Shown: piece by piece, positions 22,984-23,902 of the stretch
Numbering within the stretch: the first letter of the stretch is position 1
Layout of the letters: each line of letters begins with the position of its first letter
Assembly (NCBI RefSeq): GCF_001507435.1
Contig: NZ_LMWH01000291.1
Span: 1-23,902 of the forward strand
Source of the DNA: Streptomyces sp. NRRL F-5122
GTDB lineage: Bacteria; Actinomycetota; Actinomycetes; Streptomycetales; Streptomycetaceae
Direction: 5' to 3'
DNA length: 23,902 bases
The notes under the pieces: generated by a model
Databases searched by the model: none
Told to the model about the DNA's origin: nothing
Seen by the model: only the letters and a program-made list of their open reading frames with translations
Position numbers and translations under genes: made by a program

Positions 22984-23055
22984 GGTCCACGGCTACCGGA
23001 TCTGACCGGCTGCCGTCAGGCGAACGGCTCCGACATCACCCATTCAAGTTCAGTA

Positions 23056-23277
23056 GCGGTTGACGGAGTCGGCGGTAACGCCGATCTCCTGGGCGACGGC
23101 CTTCGCGCTGCCGAACTGCCTGATGAGGTAGCCGATCTGGCCCTTGAGCGTCTTCGGGGGCTCGCGGGTGAAGGCTTCCCGGTCGGCGCGCTCGATGGCG
23201 TCCTCGATCTCTCCGGCCCTGTTCAGGTCCGTTCGGGGATGGGGTCTTGGCCGTCGGGGTCGACCAGCTGGAACCAT
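23056..23277 (-). pseudogene. tpg: Telomere terminal protein Tpg, 5' part
   Basis: On the minus strand this encodes EIEDAIERADREAFTREPPK, then TLKGQIGYLIRQFGSAKAVA and QEIGVTADSVNRY: the N-terminal helix-turn-helix domain of Tpg-like terminal proteins (helix-turn-helix around KAVAQEIGVTADSVNRY). The frame enters the IS630-type element after NRY and stops at once. ATG 23277 is in frame but overlaps the preceding small ORF by about 55 bases; the usual family start would be close to 23220, where no standard start codon is seen, so the start is uncertain. Tpg genes normally follow a tap gene in an operon. Confidence 0.75.
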
Positions 23278-23435
23278 GTCTCGCGCGTCTCGCGCAGGTC
23301 ATGCAGCCACAGTGCGAACCGCGGCGAGGTACAGCGGGCGCGCATAGACAGCTGCAGGGCCTCCATGCGCGCCTCCAGCCGGTCCAGCGTCCGCTCCCGT
23401 TCGGAGGCTTCGATCCAGGACGCGCCGTCGGCCAC
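23223..23435 (-). CDS. Small ORF upstream of tpg, unknown
   Basis: This is a 70-residue frame from GTG 23435 to TGA 23223, running straight into tpg. It is predicted soluble and helical, with a charged helix ERERTLDRLEARMEALQ and then RFALWLHDLRETRETWFQLV. The upstream frame stops four bases before its start, suggesting an operon. By position it may be a conserved tpg neighbour or the tail of a tap-related gene; I do not recognise it. Confidence 0.5.
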   Translation of the reverse strand: MADGASWIEASERERTLDRLEARMEALQLSMRARCTSPRFALWLHDLRETRETWFQLVDPDGQDPIPERT

Positions 23436-23439
23436 GGCG

Positions 23440-23570
23440 TTACTCGCCCTCGTCCACTACGGCGTCGCGACCGTCGCCCTTGATGTGGCGGGCCGGGTTG
23501 AGGCTCTGCTCCATCAGGTCGACCGCCCAGGACATCGCCTGTACGCCCTCCACCTTGGCCAGCCCGGGGG
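23440..23570 (-). pseudogene. C-terminal fragment of an upstream gene of the tpg operon
   Basis: The minus strand encodes LAKVEGVQAMSWAVDLMEQS followed by LNPARHIKGDGRDAVVDEGE and TAA at 23440. The composition looks like a real protein end, and it is tightly spaced with the next ORF. At about 23570 it meets a rightward IS1380-type transposase tail, beyond which its sequence is not found. It might be the end of tap or of another plasmid gene. Confidence 0.45.
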
Positions 23571-23571
23571 T

Positions 23572-23835
23572 CGGACCGAGCCGGAAAGCGCCCTGCGGCT
23601 CGCCGCGAACCTCGCCGCCGACGTGGAAGCCTGGACCCGGCTGCTGGGACTGCACGATGTGGACGGCCTCGCCGACGCCGAACCCGACACCCCGCGCTAC
23701 AAACTTCTGCATCTGCCCGCCCGCCTGGTACGCCACACCCGCCGACGGGTCCTGAAGATCCCCGACACCTGGCCCTGGCGCACCGCGTTCACCACCTGCT
23801 GGCAACGCCTCTCCGAACTTCCGGCCGTCACCTAA
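23572..23835 (+). pseudogene. IS1380-type transposase, C-terminal fragment
   Basis: About 85 codons resemble the tail of IS1380-family transposases: SALRLAANLAADVEAWTRLL, then LGLHD, DTPRYKLLHLPARLVRHTRR and RVLKIPDTWPWR, ending at TAA 23835. The catalytic domain is missing; upstream of ~23572 the plus strand is antisense of the tpg-operon fragment, so the element was cut or inserted by a one-ended event. The last 67 bases of the window may include the outer end of the element. Confidence 0.7.
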
Positions 23836-23902
23836 CGTCCGGTCCCGTCCCGACGAAGACCAGAACGGAGGAGAACCACACATCCCCGGGCCCGTGGAAC
23901 CC

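Larger units (their letters stand above)
21383..23053. mobile_element. IS630-family element (1671 bp) carrying a SUKH immunity gene
   Basis: The plus strand from 21383 and the reverse complement from 23053 both begin CTGAACTTGA, then T or A, then TGGGTGATGTCGG; 26 of the first 29 bases match. TA flanks both ends (21381-21382 and 23054-23055), the target and duplication typical of IS630/Tc1-mariner elements. Removing the element and one TA rejoins the Tpg reading frame as NRY-RRG. Inside lie a SUKH-type gene (rightward) and a broken IS630-type transposase gene (leftward), converging with 24 bases between them. Confidence 0.9.

Noticed and set aside
23239..23835. A single 198-residue rightward gene
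   Set aside because: Its first ~110 codons are antisense to the tpg-operon ORFs; only the last ~85 codons resemble IS1380-type transposase.
1..23902. tRNA, rRNA or CRISPR array
   Set aside because: No cloverleaf-like sequence, rRNA segment or regularly spaced identical repeat was found on reading; the TGCGCA array has irregular spacing and no spacers.

Overview
The window is high-GC actinobacterial DNA, almost certainly Streptomyces or a close relative. Genes use GTG/ATG starts with 4-base stop/start overlaps and strong G/C codon bias. Remnants of a telomere terminal-protein gene (tpg) point to a linear replicon: a linear plasmid, or a chromosome arm that has captured one.

Positions 1-85 hold the 5' end of a helix-turn-helix, replication-type gene read leftwards. 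Positions 86-848 are non-coding and repeat-rich, with nested inverted and direct repeats around a dense array of the hexamer TGCGCA. The array continues into the first transfer gene. Positions 849-9577 form a tightly coupled rightward operon for a mating-channel (type IV secretion) apparatus: a TcpC-like protein, a small two-helix membrane protein, a TcpE/PrgI-like protein, a VirB4-like ATPase, a small Cys-motif membrane protein, a large VirB6/TrbL-like polytopic protein, and a two-domain cell-wall hydrolase (lytic transglycosylase plus NlpC/P60).

Positions 9578-11432 are an insertion-like interval. It holds a winged-helix protein whose N-terminus resembles TnsA-like endonucleases, preceded by a 20-bp palindrome, and facing it a two-gene resistance-type operon (TmrB-like P-loop protein and Nudix hydrolase). 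The transfer cluster then resumes at 11433-14926 with a membrane-anchored protein and a VirD4/TraD-like coupling ATPase. No relaxase is visible in the window.

From about 15.3 kb rightwards the DNA is a graveyard of mobile elements. A lipoprotein gene is cut by a frameshifted IS701-type element. An MFS exporter with a terminator-like attenuator lies between two related IS701-type end sequences. An alcohol dehydrogenase gene survives only as its C-terminal part. Two IS5-family elements lie back to back. An IS630-family element of about 1.67 kb, bounded by clear inverted repeats and a TA duplication, has inserted into tpg and carries a SUKH-type immunity gene as a passenger. The 5' part of tpg, two small upstream ORF remnants and an IS1380-type transposase tail finish the window.

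The most notable points are the IS630 element with immunity cargo splitting tpg, the TGCGCA array at the head of the transfer operon, the TnsA-like/winged-helix hybrid, and the attenuator in front of the MFS gene.
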